Counted from the stretch's first letter, positions 9,038 through 18,999 are shown. The stretch: 64,000 bases of DNA from Arenibacter sp. F26102 (GCF_023015865.1 NZ_JALKBC010000006.1:248001-312000); one strand, 5' to 3'. Translations and numbers: made by a program. Notes: generated by a model from the letters alone, not told the origin.

Positions 9038-10048
9038 TCACAATCTAATATCATCTATACGTACAGGTCTTTTTTCCTTTAATGATTTTATGGCAGCTAG
9101 GCCAATTTGTAGCGACCGCAGCCCATCATTTCCATCCACTGGGACGGCCTGGCCATTTTTTAGACTTGCCACATAACTCGCCATTTCGGATTTGTAAGCT
9201 GCCGCATACCTTTCCAAAAAGAAGTGTAGGGGAAGTGCCCCATGGATTCCCTTATTTGTATAAAGGCGATGAGAATTTTCATAATTATTGTCTGCCTGCG
9301 CCATTCCCTTGGATCCGAACACTTCTATTCTTTGGTCGTAACCATATGCGGCCTCCCTGCTGTTGTCTATAACCGCCATAGTGCCGTCCGTATAGGTCAA
9401 GGTAACAACCGCAGTATCTATATCCCCAGCCTTACCGATCGCGGCATCTACCAAAACTGCTCCCTTGGCATATACCTCTTCTACTTCCTTGCCAACCACA
9501 AAACGCGCCATGTCAAAATCATGAATGGTCATGTCCAAAAAGAGACCTCCTGATTTTTCAATATAGCTTACAGGTGGCGCACCCGGATCGCGACTTGTAA
9601 TTTTCACCAAGTGGGGCTCCCCTACGGCACCCTCTTTTACTAGTTCATGAACCTTCCTAAACTCTTTATCGAACCTACGGTTAAAACCTAACATCAACTT
9701 AATATTAGTTTCCTTTACCACTTTCAAAACTTCAACGACCCTCTTCATGGATAGGTCCAAAGGTTTTTCACAAAAAACATGAATACCTGCTTTCGCCGCC
9801 ATTTCTACATAATCGGCATGGGTATCCGTTGGGGAACAAATCACAACAGAATCGAATGGGGCCACAGCCAATAGCTCCTCATACGTATTGGTAATATGGG
9901 GTATCCTATATTCCTGTGCATATTTCCTGCATTCTTCCATTGGGTCCATAACGGCAACTACTTCCACATGTTCCATCTGAAGCAAGTTTTCCAAATGAAT
10001 CTTTCCTATCCTTCCCAATCCTGCTACGGCGAATTTAACTTTTGTCAT
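9038..10048 (-). CDS. iolG: Inositol 2-dehydrogenase (Gfo/Idh/MocA family)
   Basis: NAD-dependent oxidation of myo-inositol to 2-keto-myo-inositol, the first step of inositol breakdown. Rossmann motif VAGLGRIGKIHLENL at the start, then the family signature CEKPLDLS and the active-site segment GGLFLDMTIHDFDMARF with the catalytic Asp/His pair. An in-frame ATG at 10087 would add MNFQETINKKYKT, which has no counterpart in the family; I prefer ATG at 10048 (MTKVKFAVAG), giving 336 residues. Last gene of the operon, directly after iolE and before the terminator at 8935. Gfo/Idh/MocA proteins vary in substrate, but the operon fixes the assignment. Confidence 0.88.
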   Translation of the reverse strand: MTKVKFAVAGLGRIGKIHLENLLQMEHVEVVAVMDPMEECRKYAQEYRIPHITNTYEELLAVAPFDSVVICSPTDTHADYVEMAAKAGIHVFCEKPLDLSMKRVVEVLKVVKETNIKLMLGFNRRFDKEFRKVHELVKEGAVGEPHLVKITSRDPGAPPVSYIEKSGGLFLDMTIHDFDMARFVVGKEVEEVYAKGAVLVDAAIGKAGDIDTAVVTLTYTDGTMAVIDNSREAAYGYDQRIEVFGSKGMAQADNNYENSHRLYTNKGIHGALPLHFFLERYAAAYKSEMASYVASLKNGQAVPVDGNDGLRSLQIGLAAIKSLKEKRPVRIDDIRL

Positions 10049-10091
10049 CGTTTTATATTTCTTATTGATCGTTTCCTGAAAATTCAATTGA

Positions 10092-10997
10092 CTAAAGCCC
10101 CAAGGATTTTATATAATCCCTATTGGCCTTTGCACATATTTTTGGATTTCCCATGCCTGGTAAAATATCTTGTTCCACAACGATCCAATCGTTGTATTTC
10201 ATTTCTTCCAATAATTTTACAATGGATTTAAAATCTACAGATCCTTTTCCCAGTTCACAAAACACCCCTCTTTTTATGGCATCAAAGTAATCCCCATTTT
10301 CTGCTCGTGAAGCTTGGGCGGCCTCGGGACTATAATCCTTGAAATGGACATGCCATATTCTTTTGCCATACTTTTTAAGGGCCTTTACAGGATCACCTCC
10401 TCCAAAAGCGTAATGTCCCATATCCAGACACAATCCCAATAACTGTGGATCGGTCAAGGCCATAAGTTTATCTATTTCTTCAGGGGTTTCTACATATCCC
10501 GCACAATGATGGTGGAATACCGTCCTGATACCATAGCTATCCTTCACGGCCCATGCAATCTTTTCAGCACCTGCGGCATATACTTTCCATTGTTCTTCCG
10601 TAAGCCCCATAGCGGGTTTAATTCTCCCTGCATTTTTGGTACGTTCCGGAACAGATCCGTTATCATCGGCCAATACAATAAAAGAATTTTTATAACCGGC
10701 ATTGAACATAAGTTCAGCCACTTTTAAGGCAGAAGCAACACCCTTGTCGTGATTGTCTATTTGGGCCAAAGCCACTGGGACAAAAGCTCCCAGCAGATCC
10801 AAGTGTCTTTTATCCAATGCTGCTTTTAATAGGTTGGGTGTAGTAGGCATGTATCCCCAATCGCCCAGTTCGGTACCTATATATCCTGTTTCCTTTATTT
10901 CATCCAACACCTGTTCAAAACCGATCTCTTCGGATTTTTCTTCCAGGTCAAATTCCAAGGCGCCCCATGAACAAGGAGCATTAGCAATTTTCATCAT
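10092..10997 (-). CDS. iolE: Inosose dehydratase-type TIM-barrel protein
   Basis: 301 residues of the xylose-isomerase-like TIM-barrel family. The N-terminus IANAPCSWGALEF and the motifs FHHHCAGYVETPEEI, LCLDMGHYAFGGGDP and IWHVHFKDY are the metal-binding strands of 2-keto-myo-inositol dehydratase. It converts 2-keto-myo-inositol to the trihydroxycyclohexanedione that IolD cleaves. No second candidate dehydratase is present, so IolE is a better call than the related isomerase IolI. The start is 12 bases after the iolA stop; a second ATG one codon in (MKIANAPC) is equally possible. Confidence 0.85.
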   Translation of the reverse strand: MMKIANAPCSWGALEFDLEEKSEEIGFEQVLDEIKETGYIGTELGDWGYMPTTPNLLKAALDKRHLDLLGAFVPVALAQIDNHDKGVASALKVAELMFNAGYKNSFIVLADDNGSVPERTKNAGRIKPAMGLTEEQWKVYAAGAEKIAWAVKDSYGIRTVFHHHCAGYVETPEEIDKLMALTDPQLLGLCLDMGHYAFGGGDPVKALKKYGKRIWHVHFKDYSPEAAQASRAENGDYFDAIKRGVFCELGKGSVDFKSIVKLLEEMKYNDWIVVEQDILPGMGNPKICAKANRDYIKSLGL

Positions 10998-11009
10998 TCC
11001 CTTTTCCTA

Positions 11010-12485
11010 TTAAAATTTTCTTGACCAAATGTTCGGCCATCTTTCTATAATTACCTTGGTCTGTGTGAAGAATTCTATGGCATGTTTGCCTTGCCCGTGC
11101 AAATCACCAAAAAAGCTATCCTTCCAACCACTAAACGGGAATTGGGCCATAGGGGCAGCAACCCCTATATTGATACCAATATTTCCAGCATCGGCCTCAT
11201 TTCTGAACCTTCTGGCATTGGCCCCACTTCCAGTGAACAAACAGGCCATATTTCCATAATTCCCGCCATTTACAAATTTTAGGGCATCATCTATATTCTT
11301 CATGGATATCAAACTCATTACTGGACCAAAAATTTCAGTTCCTATAAGTTCCTTGTCCAGGGCCACGTTTTCCAAAATAGTAGGGTTCAGGAAGTTTCCT
11401 TTCTCATATCCTGAAATGGAAGCATTTCGGCCGTCCAATAGCACTTTTGCCCCTTCATCAATTCCTTTCTGGATCAATCCCATTATCCTTGCCTTGCTTT
11501 CCGGAGTAATAACAGGCCCCATATTTACTTCCCTGTCAAGGCCATATCCAGTAGTTCGGGATTTAACGGTTTCGTAAAGGGCATCCTTGATCTGTCTTTT
11601 TTGATCGTCTACAGTAATAATTGTGGATGCGGCCAAACACCTTTGGCCTGCACATCCATAAACCGAATCTGCTATGATTTTCGTGGACATTTCAATATCC
11701 GCATCGGGCAAAATTACCACTGGGTTTTTGGCCCCTCCTTGCGCCTGAACCCTCTTACCGTTGGCCGTACCCTTGGAGTAGATATATCTGGCTACCGGAG
11801 TACTTCCTACGAAACTCACTGCTTTAATGGCAGGGTGTTCCAGAATAGCATCTACTGAATCCTTACCACCGTGCACTAGGCTTACTAGACCTTTTGGAAT
11901 ATCCAATTGGTCAATAAACTCAAATATCTTCATCATGGTCATGGGCACCTTCTCGGAAGGTTTTACCACAAAGGCATTACCCGTAGCAATGGCATAGGGC
12001 AAGAACCAGAAAACGATCATACTGGGAAAATTGAACGGAGTTATGCAAGCTGCCACACCTAAGGGCTGCCTTATCATCATCTCGTCTATTCCCGTAGCAA
12101 TGTCTTCAATAACATCGCCTGCCATAAGCATGGGTGTTCCACATGCCACTTCAATATTTTCTATAGCCCGCTGAATTTCCCCAACAGATTCTCCGTAAGT
12201 TTTGCCGGATTCCTTGGTAATAATCTCGGCAAGTACCTCGGTATTATCCTCCATTAGTGTTTTTAAGCGATATAGCACCTGAACCCTTTTCAACACAGGA
12301 ACTTTGCTCCATTCCTTATAAGCCTTTGTTGCTGCCTCAACAGCCAGATCAACATCCTTTTGGGTTCCCTTACCAAAAGGCACCTTTGCCAAGACCTCTT
12401 GCGTGGCCGGGTTTACAATGTCCTTTGTTTCTTTGGAGGTGCTTGGAGTCCAAACACCATCGATATAATTTTTTAGAATTTCCAT
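11010..12485 (-). CDS. iolA: CoA-acylating (methyl)malonate-semialdehyde dehydrogenase
   Basis: 491 residues of the ALDH superfamily, MmsA/IolA type. Catalytic Cys283 lies in CAGQRCLA. The position holding the general-base glutamate in hydrolytic ALDHs reads QAQGGAKN (247-254), so the glutamate is missing, as expected for the CoA-dependent branch. It makes acetyl-CoA and CO2 from malonate semialdehyde, the last step of the inositol route, and may also serve valine catabolism. Placed between the Na+ symporter and iolE with gaps of 36 and 12 bases. Confidence 0.92.
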   Translation of the reverse strand: MEILKNYIDGVWTPSTSKETKDIVNPATQEVLAKVPFGKGTQKDVDLAVEAATKAYKEWSKVPVLKRVQVLYRLKTLMEDNTEVLAEIITKESGKTYGESVGEIQRAIENIEVACGTPMLMAGDVIEDIATGIDEMMIRQPLGVAACITPFNFPSMIVFWFLPYAIATGNAFVVKPSEKVPMTMMKIFEFIDQLDIPKGLVSLVHGGKDSVDAILEHPAIKAVSFVGSTPVARYIYSKGTANGKRVQAQGGAKNPVVILPDADIEMSTKIIADSVYGCAGQRCLAASTIITVDDQKRQIKDALYETVKSRTTGYGLDREVNMGPVITPESKARIMGLIQKGIDEGAKVLLDGRNASISGYEKGNFLNPTILENVALDKELIGTEIFGPVMSLISMKNIDDALKFVNGGNYGNMACLFTGSGANARRFRNEADAGNIGINIGVAAPMAQFPFSGWKDSFFGDLHGQGKHAIEFFTQTKVIIERWPNIWSRKF

Positions 12486-12521
12486 TTTTTTAAATATTTA
12501 ATATTTTCGATAATAGTGCTC

Positions 12522-14120
12522 CTATTGGTTGTTCCAGAGCAAAACATAGATTAGAATAGTAACGGCGCATAACCCAATGGACATGGGTATGGTATATTTC
12601 CAGGTGGTCAGATTTACTGCTCCGACATCCGTAATTTCGTACTTGTTATTATTGGGATAGAAGTAGGATACAGAATACATTATGGCTACGTTCAACAAGA
12701 ATTCTATCCCCCATAAATGTACGAAATGAATGCCATGGGAGGTATAGCCCCAAGTCATAAAAACATAAAAACTTAGTCCGAAAATCAGGGCCACTTTAGC
12801 GCCCATTGCCGAGACTTTTTTCATAAAGAAACCTGCCAATAGAATGGAGGCAATAGGAATAAAAAATATACCATTCAGCTCCTGCAGTAATTGGTACAGT
12901 CCGTCCGAAGCATTGGCCACCATTGGGGCGGCAAAAATGGCCATAATCGCTAATATGGCAGAAGTTACCTTTCCAATCTTTACCAATTTGGTGTCACTTA
13001 CGTTTTTGGATATATGTTTCTTATAAATGTCCATACTAAATAAGGTAGCAACAGAATTCAAAACAGAGTTAAAGGTGCTCAATACCGCTCCCATGATTAC
13101 GGCTGCAAAAAAGCCTATCAACCAAACAGGAAGCACCTTTTTTACCAGTTGGGGGTACACGGAGTCTTGCTGGTCAAAGTAGGTATCTTGAAAATAATAG
13201 TAACAGATTACCCCAGGCAACACAATTATTAAGGGAATCAAGATCTTAAAAAGACCGGTTATCAAAAGTCCCTTTTGGGCTTCCTTCAAATTTTTCGCCC
13301 CCAAGGCCCTTTGGATGATTGTCTGGTTCATTCCCCAGAAATAGAGCTGATTAATGATCAAACCCGTAAACAACACTTCAAAAGGCAATACAGAATCCCT
13401 TGCCCCTACCACATTGAATTTTTCGGGGGCATATTTGTACACCTTTACCAATCCGTCCCAAATGTTGTTATCCCCTATGGCCATCAATGCCAATATTGGT
13501 ATTAAAAGACCTCCCAATAAAAGTCCAAACCCATTAATGGTATCGGAATAGGCCACGGCCTTTAAACCTCCAAATATGGCGTATATAGACCCTATGAACC
13601 CAATAATGACTACTGTAATCCATAGCCCTTCAGATTTACTGACCCCTAGAGCCTCCGAAACACCAAACAGACTTTCAATACCTATTGCTCCGGAGTACAA
13701 AACAATGGGAAGTAAGGTAACCACAAATGAAAAGATCAGAATGGCTGCTACCATAGTCCTAGTTAACCCATCAAATCTACTTTCCAGAAATTGCGGTATG
13801 GTGGTCAATCCCATTTTCAGATACTTGGGAACAAAAAAAATGGCTGCTATTACTAGAGCTATAGAAGAGGTAACCTCCCAGGCTATTACAATAAAACCAT
13901 TGACATAGGAATTACCGTTCATCCCAATAAGATGTTCCGAGGAAATATTGGTCAGCAACATGGAACCCGCTATTACGATTCCCGTTAAACTTCTACCTCC
14001 CAAGAAATAACCATCGGACGATGTTAAATTGGTTTTTCTAAGGCTGTACCAGGTAAAAAAGGCAACCCCTCCTGTAAAAATCAGGAATGACGTTAAAATA
14101 ATGATGAGTTCGGAATTCAT
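12522..14120 (-). CDS. Sodium:solute symporter (SSS/SLC5 family), probable inositol transporter
   Basis: 532 residues with about 13-14 hydrophobic segments. SSS landmarks: DGYFLGGRSLTGIVIAGSMLLTNISSEHLIGMNG in the first helices, IFGGLKAVAYSDTINGFGLLLGG, and FWGMNQTIIQRALGAKNLKEAQKG. The order and wording follow the sugar/inositol branch typified by vSGLT. It lies inside the inositol operon between iolD and iolA, so inner-membrane Na+-coupled uptake of myo-inositol is the likely role; the substrate is inferred from context. No lipobox or extra domain is seen. Confidence 0.9.
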   Translation of the reverse strand: MNSELIIILTSFLIFTGGVAFFTWYSLRKTNLTSSDGYFLGGRSLTGIVIAGSMLLTNISSEHLIGMNGNSYVNGFIVIAWEVTSSIALVIAAIFFVPKYLKMGLTTIPQFLESRFDGLTRTMVAAILIFSFVVTLLPIVLYSGAIGIESLFGVSEALGVSKSEGLWITVVIIGFIGSIYAIFGGLKAVAYSDTINGFGLLLGGLLIPILALMAIGDNNIWDGLVKVYKYAPEKFNVVGARDSVLPFEVLFTGLIINQLYFWGMNQTIIQRALGAKNLKEAQKGLLITGLFKILIPLIIVLPGVICYYYFQDTYFDQQDSVYPQLVKKVLPVWLIGFFAAVIMGAVLSTFNSVLNSVATLFSMDIYKKHISKNVSDTKLVKIGKVTSAILAIMAIFAAPMVANASDGLYQLLQELNGIFFIPIASILLAGFFMKKVSAMGAKVALIFGLSFYVFMTWGYTSHGIHFVHLWGIEFLLNVAIMYSVSYFYPNNNKYEITDVGAVNLTTWKYTIPMSIGLCAVTILIYVLLWNNQ

Positions 14121-14139
14121 AAGGTTGGTTGGTTACGGT

Positions 14140-15999
14140 CTATAAATAATATTTTTGGGTTTTCTTATTTTCCCTATATGTTTCCAAAGATTTTTTAACG
14201 CCACTTTTCTCAGACACTTCGGCTACTGCTACATCCCACCAGGCAAATCCTGGGACAGCTTTCTTACGATCCACCTCAATATAGATCACCGTGGTCTTGT
14301 CTATGGTTTTTGCCTTTTTCAGGGCGGCATTTAATTCCTTTACATTTTTTACTTTAATCACATGGGCTCCCATGCTCGCAGCATTGGCCGCATAATCGAT
14401 AGGCAATAATCCTCCGTCCAATTGATTGGTCTCCTCATTTCTGTACCTGTAATAAGTACCAAAACCTTCGCTTCCAAGAGAACTGGACAAGCTTCCAATA
14501 CTGGAATAGCCATCGTTGTTTAATAAAACAATTGTCAGTTTCTGTTTTTCTTGGATCGATGTCACGATTTCTTGGGACATCATTAGGTAACTGCCATCGC
14601 CCACCATCACATATATCTCACTTTCGGGCCGTGCCATTTTAGCCCCTAATCCTCCGGCAATCTCATAGCCCATGCAAGAATAACCGTATTCCAGATGGAA
14701 GCCTTTGGGGTTTCTGGTCCTCCACAATTTATGCAGGTCTCCAGGTAGGCTGCCTGCGGCACAGAGAACTATATCCTCTGGGTTGGAAAATGAATTTACG
14801 GCTCCAATCACTTCCCCTTGAAATGCGGGCACTTCATTTTTTTCGGCATAGATATCCCCTACAAATTGATCCCAGCTCTTATTAAAGTCTTCAACTTTCT
14901 CACTATAATCCGCGCTTACCTTAAAATTGGACAGCTCCTTATCCAAGGTTTCCAATACGGCCTTGGCATCCCCTACCAAAGGAAGTGCTCCATGTTTAAA
15001 GGAATCGAATTCCGTAATATTTATATTGATAAAGCGGACATTGGGATCTTGAAATGCGGATTTGGAGATGGTAGTAAAATCGCTATATCTTGTACCGACC
15101 CCTATTACCAGATCGGCCTCCCTTGCAATCTCTATGGCCCCTGGCGTTCCTGTTACCCCTGCTGCTCCGAGATTCTGCGGTACGTTATAATCCAAGGAGC
15201 CTTTGCCCGCAAAGGTTTCGGCAACGGGGATTCCCGTTCTATTGACCAATTTTTTTAAAATAGCGGTTGCATCGCTATAAATAGCACCACCACCGGCAAT
15301 AACCATAGGTCTTTTACTTTCTTTGATTTGTTGAATTGCCCTTGCCAATAGCGTTTGATCTGGCATGGTTCTACCTATATGCCAAACACGTTTCTGGAAC
15401 ATTTCTACTGGAAAATCAAAGGCTTCTGCCTGAACATCCTGTGGAATACACAAGGTAACAGTTCCTGTTTCTGCCTGGGAGGTGAGTACCCGCATTACTT
15501 CGGGCAATGCCGTAATAAGTTGTTCTGGTCTATTGATCCTGTCCCAATATTTGGAAACGGGCTTAAAACAATCATTGACCGATATATCCTGGGTTACATT
15601 GGATTCCAATTGCTGCAATACCGGTGCAACCTGTCTTGTGGCAAATATGTCACCTGGAATCAGTAGTACAGGAATCCTATTAATAGTGGCAGCCGCAGCA
15701 CCTGTGAGCATATTGGTAGCTCCCGGACCAATAGATGATGTACAGACAAAGGTTTGCAACCTATTCTTTACTTTGGCAAATGCTGCTGCCGTATGCACCA
15801 TTCCCTGTTCGTTCCTGGCTACGTAATATGGGAAATCCAAGTTTTGGTGAAGTGCCTGTCCTATTCCCGCTACATTTCCATGTCCCAAAATCCCCAAACA
15901 ACCTGCAAAAAATTTATTCTGAACGCCATCGCGCTCAACATATTGGTTCTTTAGATATTCAATTGTGGCCTGGGCCACCGTAAGTCTTTTTGTTTTCAT
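14140..15999 (-). CDS. iolD: 3D-(3,5/4)-trihydroxycyclohexane-1,2-dione acylhydrolase
   Basis: 619-residue thiamine-diphosphate enzyme that opens the ring of the dione to 5-deoxyglucuronate. The N-terminal Pyr domain carries FFAGCLGILGHGNVAGIGQAL; the C-terminal PP domain carries the ThDP/Mg motif GDGSYLMMSQEIVTSIQEKQ ending in LLNNDGYSSIGSLS. Overall order and length match IolD rather than acetolactate synthase. It follows iolC by 11 bases and precedes the symporter by 19. Confidence 0.95.
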   Translation of the reverse strand: MKTKRLTVAQATIEYLKNQYVERDGVQNKFFAGCLGILGHGNVAGIGQALHQNLDFPYYVARNEQGMVHTAAAFAKVKNRLQTFVCTSSIGPGATNMLTGAAAATINRIPVLLIPGDIFATRQVAPVLQQLESNVTQDISVNDCFKPVSKYWDRINRPEQLITALPEVMRVLTSQAETGTVTLCIPQDVQAEAFDFPVEMFQKRVWHIGRTMPDQTLLARAIQQIKESKRPMVIAGGGAIYSDATAILKKLVNRTGIPVAETFAGKGSLDYNVPQNLGAAGVTGTPGAIEIAREADLVIGVGTRYSDFTTISKSAFQDPNVRFININITEFDSFKHGALPLVGDAKAVLETLDKELSNFKVSADYSEKVEDFNKSWDQFVGDIYAEKNEVPAFQGEVIGAVNSFSNPEDIVLCAAGSLPGDLHKLWRTRNPKGFHLEYGYSCMGYEIAGGLGAKMARPESEIYVMVGDGSYLMMSQEIVTSIQEKQKLTIVLLNNDGYSSIGSLSSSLGSEGFGTYYRYRNEETNQLDGGLLPIDYAANAASMGAHVIKVKNVKELNAALKKAKTIDKTTVIYIEVDRKKAVPGFAWWDVAVAEVSEKSGVKKSLETYRENKKTQKYYL

Positions 16000-16010
16000 C
16001 GCTTATAAAA

Positions 16011-17024
16011 TTAAAATCCGCCCTTCACCTTTATAAAGTCCATGGATTCTTCCAAGGTTGGCATAAAGTTGGCACAACCCTTTTTAGTAACCACTTGCGC
16101 ACCACTGGCATTACCCATTCGGCATGCCTTTTTTAAATCCCACCCTCGTAGTACTCCGAATAGGAATCCGCTGGCAAAGGCATCACCTGCACCCAGCACA
16201 TTCAAAACCTCAACCGGAAACCCGGGAACCTCCTCCCTGGAACCATCCTTTTGGTAGATACTGGCGCCTTTTTCCCCTCGCTTTACAATCAGTGTCTCTA
16301 TGCCAGAAGATAGCAGTTGCTTAATGGATACATCTATATCCCCTTTGATTTCCGGGGCGGAAATCTGCTGATCCTTTATGGTCACTTGTGAGGAATGGAT
16401 CAGGGTGGCGGCAAGAATCTCCTCTTCGGTTCCAATTGCCATTTTCACTCGTGGCAAAATAGCCCTCACTGTCAACCCAAATGCCCTGTAATCGTGCCAT
16501 TGGTCCGCTCTAAAATCCAGATCCAGAACTACATCAACATCATTTCTATTAGCGATTTCCGTGGCATAAAAAGTAGCACTCCTAGTTGGTTCTACATTTA
16601 GCGCGGTACCATTGATCAACAATATTTTGTAGTCCGGAATATTGGCTTTGTCCACGTCATCAATATCCACCTGACTATCGGCCGCATTATCCCTGTAATA
16701 CACCAAGGGAAATTTATCCGGAGGCTCTATTCCCAGAACAACCGCACTACTCCTAGTCCCATTTTTTACAGGAATACAATGTGTATTTACCCCTTCCCCA
16801 TTCAAGAAATTTAGGATAAACTCACCAACCTTGTCATTACCTACCGCGGTCAAAAGACTGGCATTGACCCCCAATCTTGCACATCCCACGGCTATATTGA
16901 GCGGAGACCCTCCCACAAAGGCATCAAACCCCTTTATATCATTAAATGGCGAACCAATATTCTGTGAATAAAGATCAATACTAGATCTTCCAAACGTGAT
17001 TACGTCAAACTTTTTATCGCTCAT
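16011..17024 (-). CDS. iolC: 5-dehydro-2-deoxygluconokinase (PfkB family)
   Basis: 337-residue ribokinase-like kinase that phosphorylates 2-deoxy-5-keto-gluconate. PfkB hallmarks are an N-terminal FGRSSIDLYSQN, a GGSPLNIAVGCARLG sugar-binding loop, and the C-terminal NVLGAGDAFASGFLFG with the catalytic aspartate. Sits between iolB (6 bases upstream) and iolD (11 bases downstream). The family alone would not give the substrate; the operon does. Confidence 0.93.
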   Translation of the reverse strand: MSDKKFDVITFGRSSIDLYSQNIGSPFNDIKGFDAFVGGSPLNIAVGCARLGVNASLLTAVGNDKVGEFILNFLNGEGVNTHCIPVKNGTRSSAVVLGIEPPDKFPLVYYRDNAADSQVDIDDVDKANIPDYKILLINGTALNVEPTRSATFYATEIANRNDVDVVLDLDFRADQWHDYRAFGLTVRAILPRVKMAIGTEEEILAATLIHSSQVTIKDQQISAPEIKGDIDVSIKQLLSSGIETLIVKRGEKGASIYQKDGSREEVPGFPVEVLNVLGAGDAFASGFLFGVLRGWDLKKACRMGNASGAQVVTKKGCANFMPTLEESMDFIKVKGGF

Positions 17025-17030
17025 TTTAAA

Positions 17031-17906
17031 TTATTGTTTATTCATTTCCGCTGTTACCAAGGGCAATCTTTTGTCTTTTGAGGTCCATGAATTGTAAATC
17101 CATTCATGGTCAGGGTCTGTGGTATTGGCCAAACATTGGTCCGTGCCTGCCAAGAAATTAAGGTAGTAGCAATGAAATCCGTGTTCCGCTACCACAGGAT
17201 GAAAACCCTTGGGTATCATTACCACATCGTTATGTCTAGGTCTAACAATCTCGTCCAAAGACCTATCCTTGGTATACACTTGCTGAATGGCATATGCCTC
17301 CGGTTTTTGGAACTTATAGAAATACGTTTCCTCCTGTATTGGCTCCAAAACGGTACCTTCTGCGTCTACTATGCGTTCATCATGTTTATGGGCCGGAAAG
17401 GAACTCCAATTGCCGGAAGGAGTATATACTTCACGCACCACTATTTTACTGCAACCAAAGCCCGGTGGCACCAGATCATTAAACTGTCGGGTAGCATTGT
17501 CACCACCAAAAATAACCACGGGTGTATCCTCTGGAGTTACGAATTTTGCAGGAAAATCTTCATCAACCTTGCACCATCCGTAACCAATATCCAGAGTATC
17601 GCTCGTAGCCGTTAATGTAAATTTGCTGTTTCGTGACAAATAAAGGGTATGGGCCACCCCACTAAAAACATCCTTTCTGCCATTTTTTGTCTCCCAGTTT
17701 CCCTTATCGCTTTCCACCCTAAAATTGCCACTCAACAACACTATTACCAATTCGTTATCCTTGGTATCGTGCTGCCATGTTTCCCCCTTGGTCATTAACC
17801 TTGCCTCAAAATTGAGATATTTCCAATTGGCCGATGCCGGGGTAATTTGATGATATATACCTTTTTTGGATTTTGGTTTTATCTGCAAATGTGAATTATG
17901 TTCCAT
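17031..17906 (-). CDS. iolB: 5-deoxy-glucuronate isomerase
   Basis: 291-residue bicupin that isomerises 5-deoxyglucuronate to 2-deoxy-5-keto-gluconate. The metal-binding cupin block NWSSFPAHKHDERIVDAEG and the following EETYFYKFQKPE are characteristic, as is PKGFHPVVAEHGFHCYYLNF near the C-terminus. Eleven bases after the iolJ stop and 6 before the iolC start, consistent with a single transcript. A plain cytosolic enzyme without signal peptide. Confidence 0.95.
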   Translation of the reverse strand: MEHNSHLQIKPKSKKGIYHQITPASANWKYLNFEARLMTKGETWQHDTKDNELVIVLLSGNFRVESDKGNWETKNGRKDVFSGVAHTLYLSRNSKFTLTATSDTLDIGYGWCKVDEDFPAKFVTPEDTPVVIFGGDNATRQFNDLVPPGFGCSKIVVREVYTPSGNWSSFPAHKHDERIVDAEGTVLEPIQEETYFYKFQKPEAYAIQQVYTKDRSLDEIVRPRHNDVVMIPKGFHPVVAEHGFHCYYLNFLAGTDQCLANTTDPDHEWIYNSWTSKDKRLPLVTAEMNKQ

Positions 17907-17917
17907 GATTTTTAATT

Positions 17918-18859
17918 TTAAAATTTTATGTCGCTTACTTTCCCGGTGGCACCCAATAGATCGAACTTTTCGAGCATAAATTTTTCGTACTCCCCCATAT
18001 AAGTCTTCCCTGGGATAACCGGGTCGAAAAGCTCCGGAGTATCCCTAAAGAATTCCCTATGCACCCTGGTCCACAATAGTCTGGTATCTGTTGCTATATT
18101 GATTTTACAAACTCCATAGGCAATGGATTTGACAATCTCATCGGGCGAAACCCCGGAGGCACCTTCATTCAAATTCCCCCCTGCCTTGTTGATCCGTTCT
18201 ATTTCCTCCAAATTAACGGCAGAGCCACCATGCAACACTATAGGAAAATTGGGCAATCTGCGCTGAATTTCCTCCAATATTTTAAACTGAATACCGTCTC
18301 CTCCAGAAAACTTATAGGCTCCGTGACTAGTACCTACTGCAACCGCCAAACTATCACATCCTGTTAATCCCACAAATTCCTGTACTTCGGACGGCTGGGT
18401 ATATTTGGCATGTTTTTCGTCCACGGACAAATCATCTTCCACCCCACTCAACACCCCCAGTTCCGCCTCTACTACAATGTTCTTTTTATGGGCCTCCTCC
18501 ACTACTGCCTTGGTCCTTTTTACGTTCCCATTAAAACTATCATGGGAGGCATCGATCATAATGGAGTCATAATCGTTGGATTGTATTGCATTAAAAGCAT
18601 GTTCCTCGTTCCCATGATCCATGTGCACCGAGAATACTGCTTTGGGATGTATTTTGGAGGCCGCGGTGATCATGGCCATAAGCATTTCAGGATGGGCGTA
18701 ATTCCGTGCTGCAGGTGTAATTTGCACTATAAATGGTGCATTGGCCCTTTCCCCCGAGCTAAAAAGTCCGTGGACCTGTTCCATGGTAAAAACATTGACA
18801 GCTGGAATGGCAAACTTGCCATAACAATGTTCAAATAATATTTTGGGCGAAACTTGCAT
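17918..18859 (-). CDS. iolJ: Class II aldolase, probable 5-dehydro-2-deoxyphosphogluconate aldolase
   Basis: 313 residues of the class II fructose-bisphosphate aldolase family. Visible are the zinc-site MDHGNEEH, the MIDASHDS and EAELGVLSGVEDD segments, VGTSHGAYKF and VLHGGSAV. In this position it should cleave 2-deoxy-5-keto-gluconate 6-phosphate into dihydroxyacetone phosphate and malonate semialdehyde, which IolA then oxidises. A glycolytic aldolase role cannot be ruled out from sequence. It is the first gene of the iol operon; its start is 91 bases downstream of the palindromic operator at 18951. Confidence 0.85.
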   Translation of the reverse strand: MQVSPKILFEHCYGKFAIPAVNVFTMEQVHGLFSSGERANAPFIVQITPAARNYAHPEMLMAMITAASKIHPKAVFSVHMDHGNEEHAFNAIQSNDYDSIMIDASHDSFNGNVKRTKAVVEEAHKKNIVVEAELGVLSGVEDDLSVDEKHAKYTQPSEVQEFVGLTGCDSLAVAVGTSHGAYKFSGGDGIQFKILEEIQRRLPNFPIVLHGGSAVNLEEIERINKAGGNLNEGASGVSPDEIVKSIAYGVCKINIATDTRLLWTRVHREFFRDTPELFDPVIPGKTYMGEYEKFMLEKFDLLGATGKVSDIKF

Positions 18860-18950
18860 GCAAAATTTAGATATAACTATTTATAGCCTTAATTTTTTAT
18901 ACAAATAACAATAAATAATTGATGTTTCGAAGAATTCCGTATTAAAAGTC

Positions 18951-18968
18951 TATGCAAAGGTTTGCATA
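18951..18968. promoter_or_regulatory. LacI-type operator ahead of the inositol operon
   Basis: TATGCAAAGGTTTGCATA: 8-bp perfect arms about a GG centre, between the lacI stop (19000) and the iolJ start (18859). The inner 16 bases recur unchanged at 25172-25187 ahead of susC. LacI-family proteins bind such short palindromes, and a LacI gene is adjacent. Confidence 0.85.
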
Positions 18969-18999
18969 ATTACAGAATTATTTCTCTCGAGGGCAGTAA

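Noticed and set aside
11010-12485. Ordinary hydrolytic aldehyde dehydrogenase
   Set aside because: The general-base glutamate is replaced in QAQGG, and the operon position fits the CoA-acylating enzyme.
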